Positions 19,604 to 28,124 of a DNA stretch of 64,000 nucleotides are shown here, in pieces. The DNA comes from Streptomyces sp. CMB-StM0423 (lineage in GTDB: Bacteria; Actinomycetota; Actinomycetes; Streptomycetales; Streptomycetaceae): NCBI RefSeq assembly GCF_002847285.1, contig NZ_CP025407.1, forward strand, positions 3,040,501 through 3,104,500, written 5' to 3'. The notes under the pieces were generated by a model that worked only from the letters and a program-made list of their open reading frames with translations, made no database searches and had not been told where the DNA came from. A program made the translations under genes and the position numbers. The stretch's first letter is position 1. Every line of letters starts with the position of its first letter.

Positions 19604-21112
19604 CTACGTCTCCGCCTCCAGCACCCGGCACAGCGCTCCCAGCGCCGCCGGGTACAGGTGGTCAGGCGGCGTCCCGTACCCCACCACCAGCGCCTCCCCC
19701 TGCACCCCCGGCGCCTCCCCCGCCGGGGCCGGCGCCGTGAAGTCGCCGCCCTCCTCCCACGCCGCGTTGCCGTACGCGTACGCCCCCAGCCGGGCCACCG
19801 CGAGCCCCTCATCCGCCGCCCGCGCCAGCACCCGCCGCTCGGTGCCAGGCGGGAGGCGTACGACGGCGTGCAGGCCCGCCGCGATCCCGGTGACGGTCAC
19901 CCGGGGCGCCCGCCGGGCGAGTTCGGCGACGAGACGGTCGCGGCGGCGGCGGTAGCGCTGGCGGGCGGCGCGTACGTGGCGGTCGTAGCCGCCGGAGTCC
20001 AGGAACTCGGCGAGGGTGAGCTGATCGACCACCCCCGGCGGCGTACGGCTCAGCGACTGCACCGCGTGCACCCCGCGCAACAGCCGCTCCGGCAGCACCA
20101 TCCAGCCCAGCCGCAGCGCGGGCGAGAGGCTCTTGCTGGCGGTACCCAGGTGCGCGACGTGCTCCGGGTCGAGGGACTGGAGCGCCCCCACCGGCTGCCG
20201 GTCGTAGCGGAACTCGCCGTCGTAGTCGTCGTCGAGCACCACCCCGCCCGTCGCCCGCGCCCAGTCGACGGCCGCCGCGCGCCGTTCGGGGGCGAGGGGG
20301 ACGCCGGTGGGGAACTGGTGCGCCGGGGTGAGGAGGACGGCGCCGGCGCCGGTCGCGGGCAGGGCGGCGGTGGCGATGCCCTCGGCGTCGTACGGCAGCG
20401 GCACCGTCCGCAGCCCGGCATCGGTGAGGAGACGGCGGTGCAGCCCGAGCCCGTACGGCTCGACGGCGACCCGGCGGGCGCCCTCGGCCCGTAGTACCTC
20501 GGCCAGCAGCCGCAGCCCGCCGGTGAACCCGGCGCAGACCACGATCCGCTCCGGCTCCGCGTACACCCCGCGCGCCCGCGCCAGATACCCGGCGAGCGCC
20601 CGCCGCAGCTCCACCCGCCCGCCGGGGCCCTGGTGCCCGAAGGCCGCCGAGGGCGCCGCGGTGAGCGCCCGCCGCGCGGCGGCGGCCCAGGCGGCGCGGG
20701 GGAAGCGGGCGGCGTCGGGGGCGCCGGGGAGGAGGTTGTAGGCGGCCTGCCGGTCGAGGAGGTGGCGCGGCGGCTCGTGCGCGGGGGCGTGCGCCTGGGG
20801 CGTGGTGCGGCGGGGCTCGCTGCGGGCGGCGACGCGGGTGCCGGAGCCCTGCCGGGCGGTCAGCCAGCCCTCGGCGACGAGTTCGGCGTACGCGTCGGCC
20901 ACCGTGTTGCGCGCCACGCCCAGGTCGGCGGCCAGCGCCCGGGACGAGGGCAGCCGGGTGCCGGGGGCGAGCCGCCCGGTGCGTACCGCGTCGCGCAGTG
21001 ACCCGGTGAGCGCGGCACCGGCGCCGCGGGTGCCGGCGCGTACGTCGACGTGCAGGTCGAGGGAGCGGTGGAAGTCGCGCAGCTCCGCTGAAGTGGCCCA
21101 GGAATCCGCCAT
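19604..21112 (-). CDS. MocR/PdxR-type regulator (GntR HTH fused to aminotransferase fold)
   Basis: The 502-residue protein combines an N-terminal GntR winged helix (LPSSRALAADLGVARNTVADAY) with a fold-type I aminotransferase domain. That domain has the cofactor-binding Asp in DDDYDGEFRY and the Schiff-base Lys in GTASKSLSPALRLGW. MocR proteins bind PLP and usually regulate their own gene and a divergent neighbour, often in vitamin B6 or GABA metabolism. The ATG at 21112 is preferred; an upstream start at 21160 would overlap the divergent gene. The 46-bp divergent spacer must contain both promoters and the operator. The targets here are probably the AhpD-like and PEP-mutase-like genes. Confidence 0.9.
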   Translation of the reverse strand: MADSWATSAELRDFHRSLDLHVDVRAGTRGAGAALTGSLRDAVRTGRLAPGTRLPSSRALAADLGVARNTVADAYAELVAEGWLTARQGSGTRVAARSEPRRTTPQAHAPAHEPPRHLLDRQAAYNLLPGAPDAARFPRAAWAAAARRALTAAPSAAFGHQGPGGRVELRRALAGYLARARGVYAEPERIVVCAGFTGGLRLLAEVLRAEGARRVAVEPYGLGLHRRLLTDAGLRTVPLPYDAEGIATAALPATGAGAVLLTPAHQFPTGVPLAPERRAAAVDWARATGGVVLDDDYDGEFRYDRQPVGALQSLDPEHVAHLGTASKSLSPALRLGWMVLPERLLRGVHAVQSLSRTPPGVVDQLTLAEFLDSGGYDRHVRAARQRYRRRRDRLVAELARRAPRVTVTGIAAGLHAVVRLPPGTERRVLARAADEGLAVARLGAYAYGNAAWEEGGDFTAPAPAGEAPGVQGEALVVGYGTPPDHLYPAALGALCRVLEAET

Positions 21113-21158
21113 GGAAATGGACCATACATCTGGGATATGAAGATCTAGCGTGGGAGGC
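21113..21158. promoter_or_regulatory. Compact divergent promoter, MocR gene / AhpD-like gene
   Basis: This AT-richer 46-bp spacer (containing CATACATCTGGGATATGAAG) separates two divergent starts. It must hold overlapping promoters and is the likely MocR operator. The AhpD-like gene has GGGAGG only one base before its ATG, which is too close for a standard ribosome-binding site. Confidence 0.45.
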
Positions 21159-21629
21159 ATGACTCAGCGTCTCGACCTCTTCGCACTCGCCCCCGACGTC
21201 CACCGCGCCCTGGTCAGGGTGGAGCAAGCGGCCAAGAAGGGCCTCGATCCGGTCGTCTACGAACTGGTGAAGCTCCGCGCCTCCCAGATCAACCACTGCG
21301 CGTACTGCATCGACATGCACTGGAAGGACGCGCGCGCGGCCGGCGAGACGGAGCAGCGGCTGTACCTGCTGAACGCCTGGGAGGAGGTGCCGCACCTGTA
21401 CACGGAGAAGGAGCGGGCGGCACTGGCGCTGGCGGATGCGGTGACGGTGCTGACGGACGGGTTCGTACCGGACGAGGTGTACGAGCGGGCGGCGAAGCAC
21501 TTCGGGGAGCAGGAACTGGCGCGGCTGATCGGGGTGCTGACGGTGATCAACGCGTGGAACCGGTGGTGCGTGACGAGCAGAGCGAAGGCGGGGGACTACA
21601 CGCCGGGTCAGTACGAGCAGGGGGCGTGA
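21159..21629 (+). CDS. AhpD-like carboxymuconolactone decarboxylase family protein
   Basis: The 156-residue protein has the AhpD signature C-x-x-C-x-x-x-H in INHCAYCIDMHWKDAR and the usual helical layout. AhpD-type proteins are small thiol peroxidase partners or alkylhydroperoxidases; the CxxC pair does the redox chemistry. Its stop overlaps the GTG start of the next gene by four bases, so the two are translationally coupled. It is divergent from a MocR regulator, an arrangement common in actinobacteria. GGGAGG sits almost against the ATG, so initiation may be leaderless or start at the GTG nine bases upstream. Confidence 0.88.
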   Translation: MTQRLDLFALAPDVHRALVRVEQAAKKGLDPVVYELVKLRASQINHCAYCIDMHWKDARAAGETEQRLYLLNAWEEVPHLYTEKERAALALADAVTVLTDGFVPDEVYERAAKHFGEQELARLIGVLTVINAWNRWCVTSRAKAGDYTPGQYEQGA

Positions 21630-22378
21630 GGGACGTGGCGGGAGGAGTCGAGGAGTTCCGGGCGCTGCACCACGGCAGGGAGGCGAGGGACCCGCTGGTG
21701 CTGCCGGGCCCGTGGGACGCGGCGAGCGCCCGCGTGTTCGCGGACGCGGGCTTCGCGGCGCTGGCAACGCCGAGCGCGGGCATCGCGAGGGCCCTGGGCT
21801 ACGGAGACGGGGAGGCGACGCCCGTGGCGGAGATGTTCGCGGCGATCACGCGGATCACGCGCGCGGTGGACGTACCGGTGACGGCGGACGTGGAGGCGGG
21901 CTACGGCCTGCGGCCGCGGGAACTGGTCGAACGGCTGCTGGCGGCGGGGGCGGTGGGCTGCAACCTGGAGGACACGGTGCACCCGGGCAAGACCCTGCGG
22001 GAGGCGGCGGAACAGGCGGAGTTCCTGGCGGAGGTCAGGGCGGAGGCGGGGGACGGGCTGTTCATCAACGCCCGGGTGGACACGTTCGTGCGGGGGGTGG
22101 AGGACCCGGGAGCGGCGGTGGAACGGGGCAGGCTGTACGCGGCGGCGGGGGCGGACGGGGTGTACCCGATCGGGGCGCCGCCGAGGCACCTGGCCCTGCT
22201 GGCGCAGGAGACGGGCTTGCCGGTGAACGCCCTGGCGGCGGGCCCGGGTTCTGGTCAGGGTCCGGGGCCTGCGGAGCTGGGGAGGCTGGGGGCGAGCAGG
22301 ATCACGTTCGGGGGCGGGTTGCTGGAGAGGACGCTGAGGGGGGTGGAGGAACTGGCGAGGGAGTTGGGGAGGGGGTAG
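21626..22378 (+). CDS. Isocitrate lyase/PEP mutase superfamily protein
   Basis: The 250-residue TIM-barrel protein shows PGPWDAASARVFADAGFAAL at the start, a metal/phosphonate loop reading TADVEAGYG (canonical TADxDxGYG with one Asp as Glu), then NLEDTV and INARVDTF. These fit the oxaloacetate decarboxylase-like/PEP mutase-like branch rather than true isocitrate lyase, which is longer and has a KKCGH motif absent here. The reaction is probably lyase or hydrolase chemistry on a 2-oxo acid; the substrate is unknown. GTG start overlaps the upstream TGA (GTGA). Codon use becomes extremely G-rich towards the 3' end. Confidence 0.85.
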   Translation: MRDVAGGVEEFRALHHGREARDPLVLPGPWDAASARVFADAGFAALATPSAGIARALGYGDGEATPVAEMFAAITRITRAVDVPVTADVEAGYGLRPRELVERLLAAGAVGCNLEDTVHPGKTLREAAEQAEFLAEVRAEAGDGLFINARVDTFVRGVEDPGAAVERGRLYAAAGADGVYPIGAPPRHLALLAQETGLPVNALAAGPGSGQGPGPAELGRLGASRITFGGGLLERTLRGVEELARELGRG

Positions 22379-22598
22379 GGCGGGGAAGGGAAGCGGGCCG
22401 GGCGACGGGGAACCGGGAGTCGGCGCAACGCAACCACGCACGCCGAGGGACGACGGGGTTACCCGGACGGAGGGGGGCCTGCCCCCGGGGGAAGGAAACC
22501 GGCCCCGGGGGAGCGCGCGCCGGCCAACCCCGACGAGAAGGACGCCCGGACGACGGGGAGGGCAGCGGGGTACGCGGCGGCCCGGCGGACGGCGGCTG

Positions 22599-22627
22599 CC
22601 GGCTCCGCTACGGGGGTACGGAGCCGG
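22599..22627. terminator. Stem-loop, possible terminator
   Basis: CCGGCTCCG pairs with CGGAGCCGG, and an inner TAC/GTA extends the stem. It lies about 220 bases after the PEP-mutase-like gene. Confidence 0.45.
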
Positions 22628-22826
22628 GGTGGACGAGGTCGCGTACGAGGAGGCCGGACGTGGGTTGTGAGCACTGGGCCCACCTCGACCGCAGGCCGGC
22701 GCCGCAGAACAACGCGGGCCCGACAGCACCGGCGATGGCCCGGGACAACCGGCGCTAGCGCCCTCGCCCCCACCCCGAACCGAGCCAGAGGACCGGCCCA
22801 GCCACCAGGCCGGAGAAAACCGACCG

Positions 22827-23170
22827 TAACTCGCGGTAACACCCCGGAATCCGACCGAAATCGACTCCCGGGCCCGGCCTTTCGCCCACCTACGCGCACG
22901 CACGGGACCAGGGCCCCGAACCCGCAGCCTGAGAGCCCCCGAGGGCACGTCAACGGGCCGAACTCGCGGTAACCCACGTCGAATACCATCCCAAATCACC
23001 CAAGGGGCCAGACTTTCGCCCACCCGCGCGCACCCACCGGCCCCCAGGCGGTCCGACGACACCCCAGGCGACTCCGAACATCCGCAACCGAGACAAACTC
23101 ACGGCAACACCTTCAACCAACCAGGACAAATCACCCCCACGGGCCGACTTTCGCCCACCCACGCGCACGG
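22827..23170. repeat. Non-coding direct repeat, 3 copies, period about 134 bp
   Basis: Three diverged copies share two conserved blocks in the same order. The block AACTCGCGGTAAC or a close variant occurs at 22828, 22961 and 23096. The block CTTTCGCCCACC followed by ACGCGCAC-like sequence occurs at 22879, 23013 and 23148. The period (133-135) is not a constant multiple of three and frames change between copies, so it is not a protein repeat. Confidence 0.8.
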
Positions 23171-23210
23171 TGACGACGTCGACCGGACAGACCCCAGAGC
23201 CGTGGGCCCG

Positions 23211-23475
23211 CCCCGTCCGCCGGGGCACATCCGCAACGGAGCGCAGCCATCGCCGGCTTCCGCCCCGGTCCGGCGGGGGCATCGGGGATGGGGGCGGCCC
23301 GGCTCCGTGGGTCCGCCGCCGTCCGGCGGGGACCTCGGCGATCGGGGAAGACCCGGCGTCCGGCGGCCCGGCCCGGTCCGGCGGGGGCATCGGCGATCGG
23401 GCCCGGCCGCCTCCGTCTTCCCACGTCGGCCGGGACCTCGGCGAGCGGGGAGGGCCCGGCGCCCGGCAGTCCGGC
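23211..23475. repeat. Non-coding tandem repeat, about 5 copies, period about 53 bp
   Basis: Units begin near 23215, 23268, 23321, 23376 and 23425. They share GTCCGGCGGGG followed by a CATCGGCGATCGG-like block. Sequence between the blocks also resembles its neighbours, so this is a decaying tandem duplication rather than spaced elements. Confidence 0.75.
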
Positions 23476-23565
23476 ACCCCGTCCGCGGGGCTCCGCCTTC
23501 GTAGCGCAGTGTTAGGGTGCCCGCTCCCTCCGGGCCACCCATAGCCGCCGGTCTTTCGGGCCGGA

Positions 23566-23650
23566 GTCCGGTGTCAGGGGTGGGGCGAAGCCCCATCGCG
23601 AAGCGACGCTCCTCGCAGCGAAGCGGAGAGGAGCGCCCTTGACACCGGAC
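23566..23650. other. 85-base cloverleaf palindrome with three GCGAAGC hairpins
   Basis: A 15-bp closing stem (23566-23580 with 23636-23650, one G-T pair) encloses three hairpins without a single unpaired base between them. Hairpin 1 is 23581-23595 (6 bp, GAA loop). Hairpin 2 is 23596-23606 (4 bp, GAA loop). Hairpin 3 is 23607-23635 (8 bp, then a G-A/C-G/A-G internal region and a GAA loop). Each hairpin contains the heptamer GCGAAGC, known to form exceptionally stable mini-hairpins in single-stranded DNA. The function is unknown; it could be a structured RNA, a small mobile palindrome or a single-strand DNA signal. Confidence 0.75.
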
Positions 23651-23840
23651 GCAGGCCCGCACACTCAACAGCGGGGTGGCCCGGGGGGAGCCTTTACGAC
23701 ACGGCCACTCCCCTCGCCGCCACCCCCGGAACCGGCCCACCCCACGCACCACCGCCAACCCGGCACCGTACCCCCGCATCCGGTCCCACCCCCACGACGT
23801 ACCAGCTCAACGCCCCGCTACCCCCGCGCTGTCAGAGCAG

Positions 23841-24115
23841 GCGCATACCCTTGGGCGGGCGTGAGGGGATGTACGAGAGGGAACGCAACAGACCCGGCGC
23901 ATACCTTGGGCGAGCGTGAGGGGATGCACGGGCGTGAACGGAAGTAGCAGACCCGGCGCATACCTTGGGCGGGTGTGAGGGGATGCACGGGCGTGAACGG
24001 AAGTAGCAGACCCGGCGCATACCTCGGGCGGGCGTGACGGGACGTACGGGAGCGAACGCACCAGACCCGGCGCACACCTTGGACGGGCGCAAGGGAAGAC
24101 GCGGGTGGCTGTCGA
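23841..24115. repeat. Non-coding tandem repeat, about 4.5 copies, period 55-59 bp
   Basis: Units start at 23841, 23897, 23956, 24015 and 24070 (last partial) with GCGCATACCTTGGGCGGGCG. They continue with GTGAGGGGATG, a variable CACGGGCGTGAACG block and CAGACCCG. The central two copies are nearly identical over 59 bases. Whole units are conserved, so these are not CRISPR spacers. Confidence 0.85.
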
Positions 24116-24157
24116 CACAGCGGAAGAGGCCCGAGGCGCCGGGAAACCGCCCCCGGC

Positions 24158-25960
24158 TCAAGCCCCGCCCGCTACCCCGCAATCCGCCCCCGTGCAGAAC
24201 GATGCCGTCATCTCGTCCACGACCTCCCGCTGCTGCGGCCAGGCCGTCTCCGGGCCCGAGGTCAGCAGCGCGTACATCTTTCCGTCCTCAGCCTCAAGGT
24301 CGTGCAGCAAGACCCGCCGCGGGCCCAGTTCCTCGTCGATGTACGAGTAGTCGTACTCCGCGGCGTGACCCAGATCCGCCAGCTCGTTGAGCCGGTAGCC
24401 TTCCGCGTTCTCCTTCGTGCCCTCGATGATCTGCACCGCCTCATACGGGCTGACCTGCTCGGTCACCTCGTAGACCTGGATGAACGCGCCCCCCGCGAAC
24501 GGCTCTTCATAGAACACGGACACCCCGTCGACACGCCGCTCCCAATCCTCCGGTACGGCCAGCGAGTACTCGTTCTCCCTCGCAAGCGCATAGCCCGGCG
24601 GTACGACAGACTCCGAAGGCGACGACGACGGCGACGGCGGCTCGGACGACGGAGCAGGGTCCTCCTTCGGGGACTTGGGGTCCGCCGCGGCGCTGCGCTG
24701 CGGTTCTGCCGCCTGCTCGCCGTCGTCGTCCCCGCCGAGCAGCAGCCAGCCGCCGGCGATGAGCCCGCTGGCCACGATCACCACGAGGCCCACCACCGCC
24801 GCGATGACCCCGCCGCGTCGCCGCGGGCGCCCGGGCTCGATGCCGAGTTCGTAGCCGGGGTACGGGGTGTAGCCACCGGCGTAGGGGTCGTACGCGGCGT
24901 CCTGCCCGTACCCGTACGCCTGCTCTTGCTCCTGCCCGTGCACCGCCGGGTACCCCGGCTCCGGCGGCGGAGTCGCAGCCTGCGTCGGCACGTCCGGCGG
25001 CGGCGGCGGGAGTACTCCGGGGGCCGGTTCCGGGCCCCAGCCCGGTGCCGTGGGGGGCGGCGGGTGGGCGGACTGCGTCGGCAACTCCGGAGGCGGGGGC
25101 GGGGCCTGCACCTCGGGGCCGCTCGGCGCGCCCCAGTCGGGAGCCGTGGCCGGTGGCGGTGGGATGGGGCCGGGGGCTTCGGACCAGTCGGGCGCAGTCG
25201 GCGGCGGTGCCGAACTGCCGGCCCCCGCCCACCAGTCGGGCACCCTCAACGCCGGCGGCTCAGCCCTCGAACCGGTGGCCCCTTCCGGCACCCTCAACGC
25301 GGGCAGTTCAGCCCCTGCGCCCGCCGGCTCCGCCTCAGCATCCCGCGGCTCCGCCTCGGAGTCCTGTGACTCCCCCGGCAGCTCCGCGCCCGACGCAACC
25401 GGCGGCTTGGCATCCGAAACCGCCTCCGCACCGGCATCCGCCGACCCATCCGGCACATCCGGCACATCCGCAGGCGCCACCGTCGGCCGCGGCGGTACGT
25501 CGTCCTTCCCGCCCGCCGCCCAGTCCGGCCCCGCCGACGACGCGTCCGCAGCCCGGTCCTCCCACCACTCCCGCTCCGCTGCCGACGACGACGGCGACGG
25601 CGCCTCATCCGCAACAGAGTTCGTCGCTTCGTCGTCCCCGTCTTCCACCGGCCGGCCGGGAACCCTGTCCTCGGGCGCCGTGTCCTCGGGCACCCCGTCC
25701 TCCGGGACCTGATCCTGCGGTGGCGACGAGGCTGACACGTCGTCGGACTCCACGGCCGGAGTCTCCTCCCCCGCGTCCTCTCCGGATGTCGTCCCGTCGC
25801 CTACGGCCGGTGCATCCGGCTCCTCGTCACCCACGGGCGCCTCAGAGCCCCCCGTCGGCGCCTCCGCCGGCCGCGGCGGGATCGTCGGTGGTGGGGGGAC
25901 CTCCGGTCCCTGCCGCCCCTGCTGTTCGTCCTCGTCCCCGTACGACCCGCCGCTGCTCAT
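24158..25960 (-). CDS. Pro/acid-rich single-pass membrane protein with extracytoplasmic C-terminal domain
   Basis: The 600-residue protein begins with a long disordered cytoplasmic region rich in Pro, Glu, Asp and Ser, with WSEAPGP/DWGAPSGP-like tryptophan repeats. One membrane helix follows near 380-408 (GVIAAVVGLVVIVASGLIAG). After an acidic Ser/Pro linker, a domain of about 148 residues lies outside the cell (EYSLAVPEDWERRVDGVSVF) and ends with a Cys pair (SFCTGADCG). That domain looks like the PsbP/LpqN-type fold seen in many actinobacterial envelope proteins, but the assignment is weak. The ATG at 25960 has AGGAG eight bases upstream. Function unknown; interaction with other envelope proteins through the disordered arm is plausible. 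Confidence 0.8.
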   Translation of the reverse strand: MSSGGSYGDEDEQQGRQGPEVPPPPTIPPRPAEAPTGGSEAPVGDEEPDAPAVGDGTTSGEDAGEETPAVESDDVSASSPPQDQVPEDGVPEDTAPEDRVPGRPVEDGDDEATNSVADEAPSPSSSAAEREWWEDRAADASSAGPDWAAGGKDDVPPRPTVAPADVPDVPDGSADAGAEAVSDAKPPVASGAELPGESQDSEAEPRDAEAEPAGAGAELPALRVPEGATGSRAEPPALRVPDWWAGAGSSAPPPTAPDWSEAPGPIPPPPATAPDWGAPSGPEVQAPPPPPELPTQSAHPPPPTAPGWGPEPAPGVLPPPPPDVPTQAATPPPEPGYPAVHGQEQEQAYGYGQDAAYDPYAGGYTPYPGYELGIEPGRPRRRGGVIAAVVGLVVIVASGLIAGGWLLLGGDDDGEQAAEPQRSAAADPKSPKEDPAPSSEPPSPSSSPSESVVPPGYALARENEYSLAVPEDWERRVDGVSVFYEEPFAGGAFIQVYEVTEQVSPYEAVQIIEGTKENAEGYRLNELADLGHAAEYDYSYIDEELGPRRVLLHDLEAEDGKMYALLTSGPETAWPQQREVVDEMTASFCTGADCGVAGGA

Positions 25961-26207
25961 GTCAGTCTCCTGTCCCCCAGGTCTCCGAGAGCCCCGCACG
26001 GGCAACACAGCACGCCCCGCCCGGACTCGCCCCCGGCACCGCGCCCTCCGCCGGCACACCGAACCGTACCGAGGACTCGGCCCCTCGCGCCCCCGCCGCC
26101 CGACAACGCACCCGTCCGGATACGGCCCCCGCCCCCGATCCGGCTCCCCTCCACACGCCGACACCCCGCCCAGGCCGGCAAGCCCGGGCGGGGTGCCTTC
26201 AGACGCG

Positions 26208-26396
26208 CTACGGGCGGTAGACCTGACGCCCCTTGTACTGCCCGCAGTTCGGGCACGCGGTGTGCAGCGGCTTGGGCTCGCCGCACGCCGCGTTCGGGCA
26301 CGTCATCAGCGCGGGCACGGAGACCCGGCCGCGCCACTGCGCGCGGTGGTGGCGGACCCGGGCCCGCGACTTCTTCCTGAACATCGAGCTGGACAC
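26208..26396 (-). CDS. rpmF: 50S ribosomal protein L32, cysteine-containing form
   Basis: The 62-residue product matches bL32: a basic N terminus (MFRKKSRARVRHHRAQW), then TCPNAACGEPKPLHTACPNCG and GRQVYRP. Four cysteines in two pairs suggest zinc binding, as in the C+ type of L32. The first pair is spaced C-x4-C rather than C-x2-C, and the N terminus is divergent from the usual MAVPKRKMSRS, so this may be a paralogue rather than the main copy. I favour the GTG at 26396, preceded by GGAGGAAGG; the ATG at 26384 would give 58 residues. Confidence 0.8.
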   Translation of the reverse strand: MSSSMFRKKSRARVRHHRAQWRGRVSVPALMTCPNAACGEPKPLHTACPNCGQYKGRQVYRP

Positions 26397-26499
26397 GCTG
26401 GTTTCCTTCCTCCGGTGGACGTTCGCTGGGGTGCGGCGAACGCGGGCGGGGGATCCCGCCCGACCAGAGGCCGGAGAACCAAGGCTGTGTCTGGATGCA

Positions 26500-26527
26500 C
26501 GTACGGACGCGCATGCGCACGCGTACG
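26500..26527. promoter_or_regulatory. Nested palindrome upstream of rpmF
   Basis: Two CGTACG hexamers flank the 10-bp palindrome GCGCATGCGC with three bases on each side. It sits about 105 bases before the rpmF start. A regulatory role is inference; it does not match a zinc-uptake regulator box that I know. Confidence 0.3.
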
Positions 26528-26637
26528 AGCGCAAAGCAAAGGCAACTGAGGAAGCACGGGGATACGTCCCGGAGACGAGATGGTCGAGCAGGGCAAGCCG
26601 AAGCAGCCCCGCTACCCGCGGGGCCGGCGCGAGGGCG

Positions 26638-26730
26638 CTAGTGCGCCTCGGGTGTGTCGACCGGCTCGGAGACCATGCGCCAGACCGTAGAGACCACCCC
26701 CGGCAGGCCGCAACCGAATATCCCCGCCAC
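26638..26730 (-). CDS. Possible 30-residue hydrophobic peptide
   Basis: A GTG at 26730, directly after the T-run of the mdh terminator, opens a frame with a hydrophobic first half (VAGIFGCGLPGVVSTVW) and a hydrophilic end (SEPVDTPEAH). No ribosome-binding site is visible. The amino-acid pattern looks less like noise than neighbouring frames, but nothing more supports it. Confidence 0.25.
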   Translation of the reverse strand: MAGIFGCGLPGVVSTVWRMVSEPVDTPEAH

Positions 26731-26732
26731 AC

Positions 26733-26773
26733 AAAAACCGCGGCGGACCCTCCCCCAGGAGGACCCGCCGCGG
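26733..26773 (-). terminator. Rho-independent terminator of mdh
   Basis: Reading on the minus strand, CCGCGGCGG and CCGCCGCGG form a 9-bp stem, extended inside by GGAGG/CCTCC, and are followed directly by TTTTT (26737-26733). This is the only classical T-tailed terminator I found in the window. Confidence 0.85.
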
Positions 26774-26828
26774 CAAGCGGCAAACAGCAGGCGGCAGGCG
26801 GCAAACAGCGGCCAGCAGCGCCAGGCGG

Positions 26829-27911
<1,083 letters not shown>

Positions 27912-28067
27912 CTATCCGACTGGCACGGAGTGCCGGTGGGCGGCCGGTATGGGCCCGGTCACGACGGCGGGTGAGGCGGAGTTGCCGGTACGGGCGGGAA
28001 GGGGGGTTGCACCCTGCCCGACGCCTACGACGGCGACCACGGCACGCCTACGCCTACGGCCACGACG

Positions 28068-28124
28068 CCTACGACGGCTACGACGGCTACGACGGCTACG
28101 ACGGCTACGACGGCTACGACGGCA
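28068..28124. repeat. 9-bp tandem repeat, about 6 copies
   Basis: The unit CTACGACGG is repeated head to tail. On the minus strand each unit contains TAG, and the first supplies the stop codon of the XRE-type gene, so several in-frame stops follow in a row. Confidence 0.85.

Larger units (their letters stand above)
22379..24157. other. Gene-free 1.8-kb island with repeats
   Basis: No reading frame on either strand shows consistent coding character across this stretch, although several short frames are open. It contains a terminator-like hairpin, three different families of tandem repeats, and an 85-base cloverleaf palindrome, each listed separately. It is by far the longest non-coding stretch in the window. 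No integrase, transposase or attachment site was seen. Confidence 0.7.
26397..26828. other. Intergenic region between mdh and rpmF
   Basis: This 432-bp stretch holds the mdh terminator, a doubtful 30-codon frame and a palindromic sequence upstream of rpmF, all listed separately. No other coding frame is convincing. Confidence 0.5.

Noticed and set aside
21626..22378. Calling the gene isocitrate lyase
   Set aside because: It is far too short and lacks the KKCGH catalytic motif.
23841..24115. Regular repeats resembling a CRISPR array
   Set aside because: The whole 55-59 bp unit is conserved with no unique spacers, and there are no cas genes.
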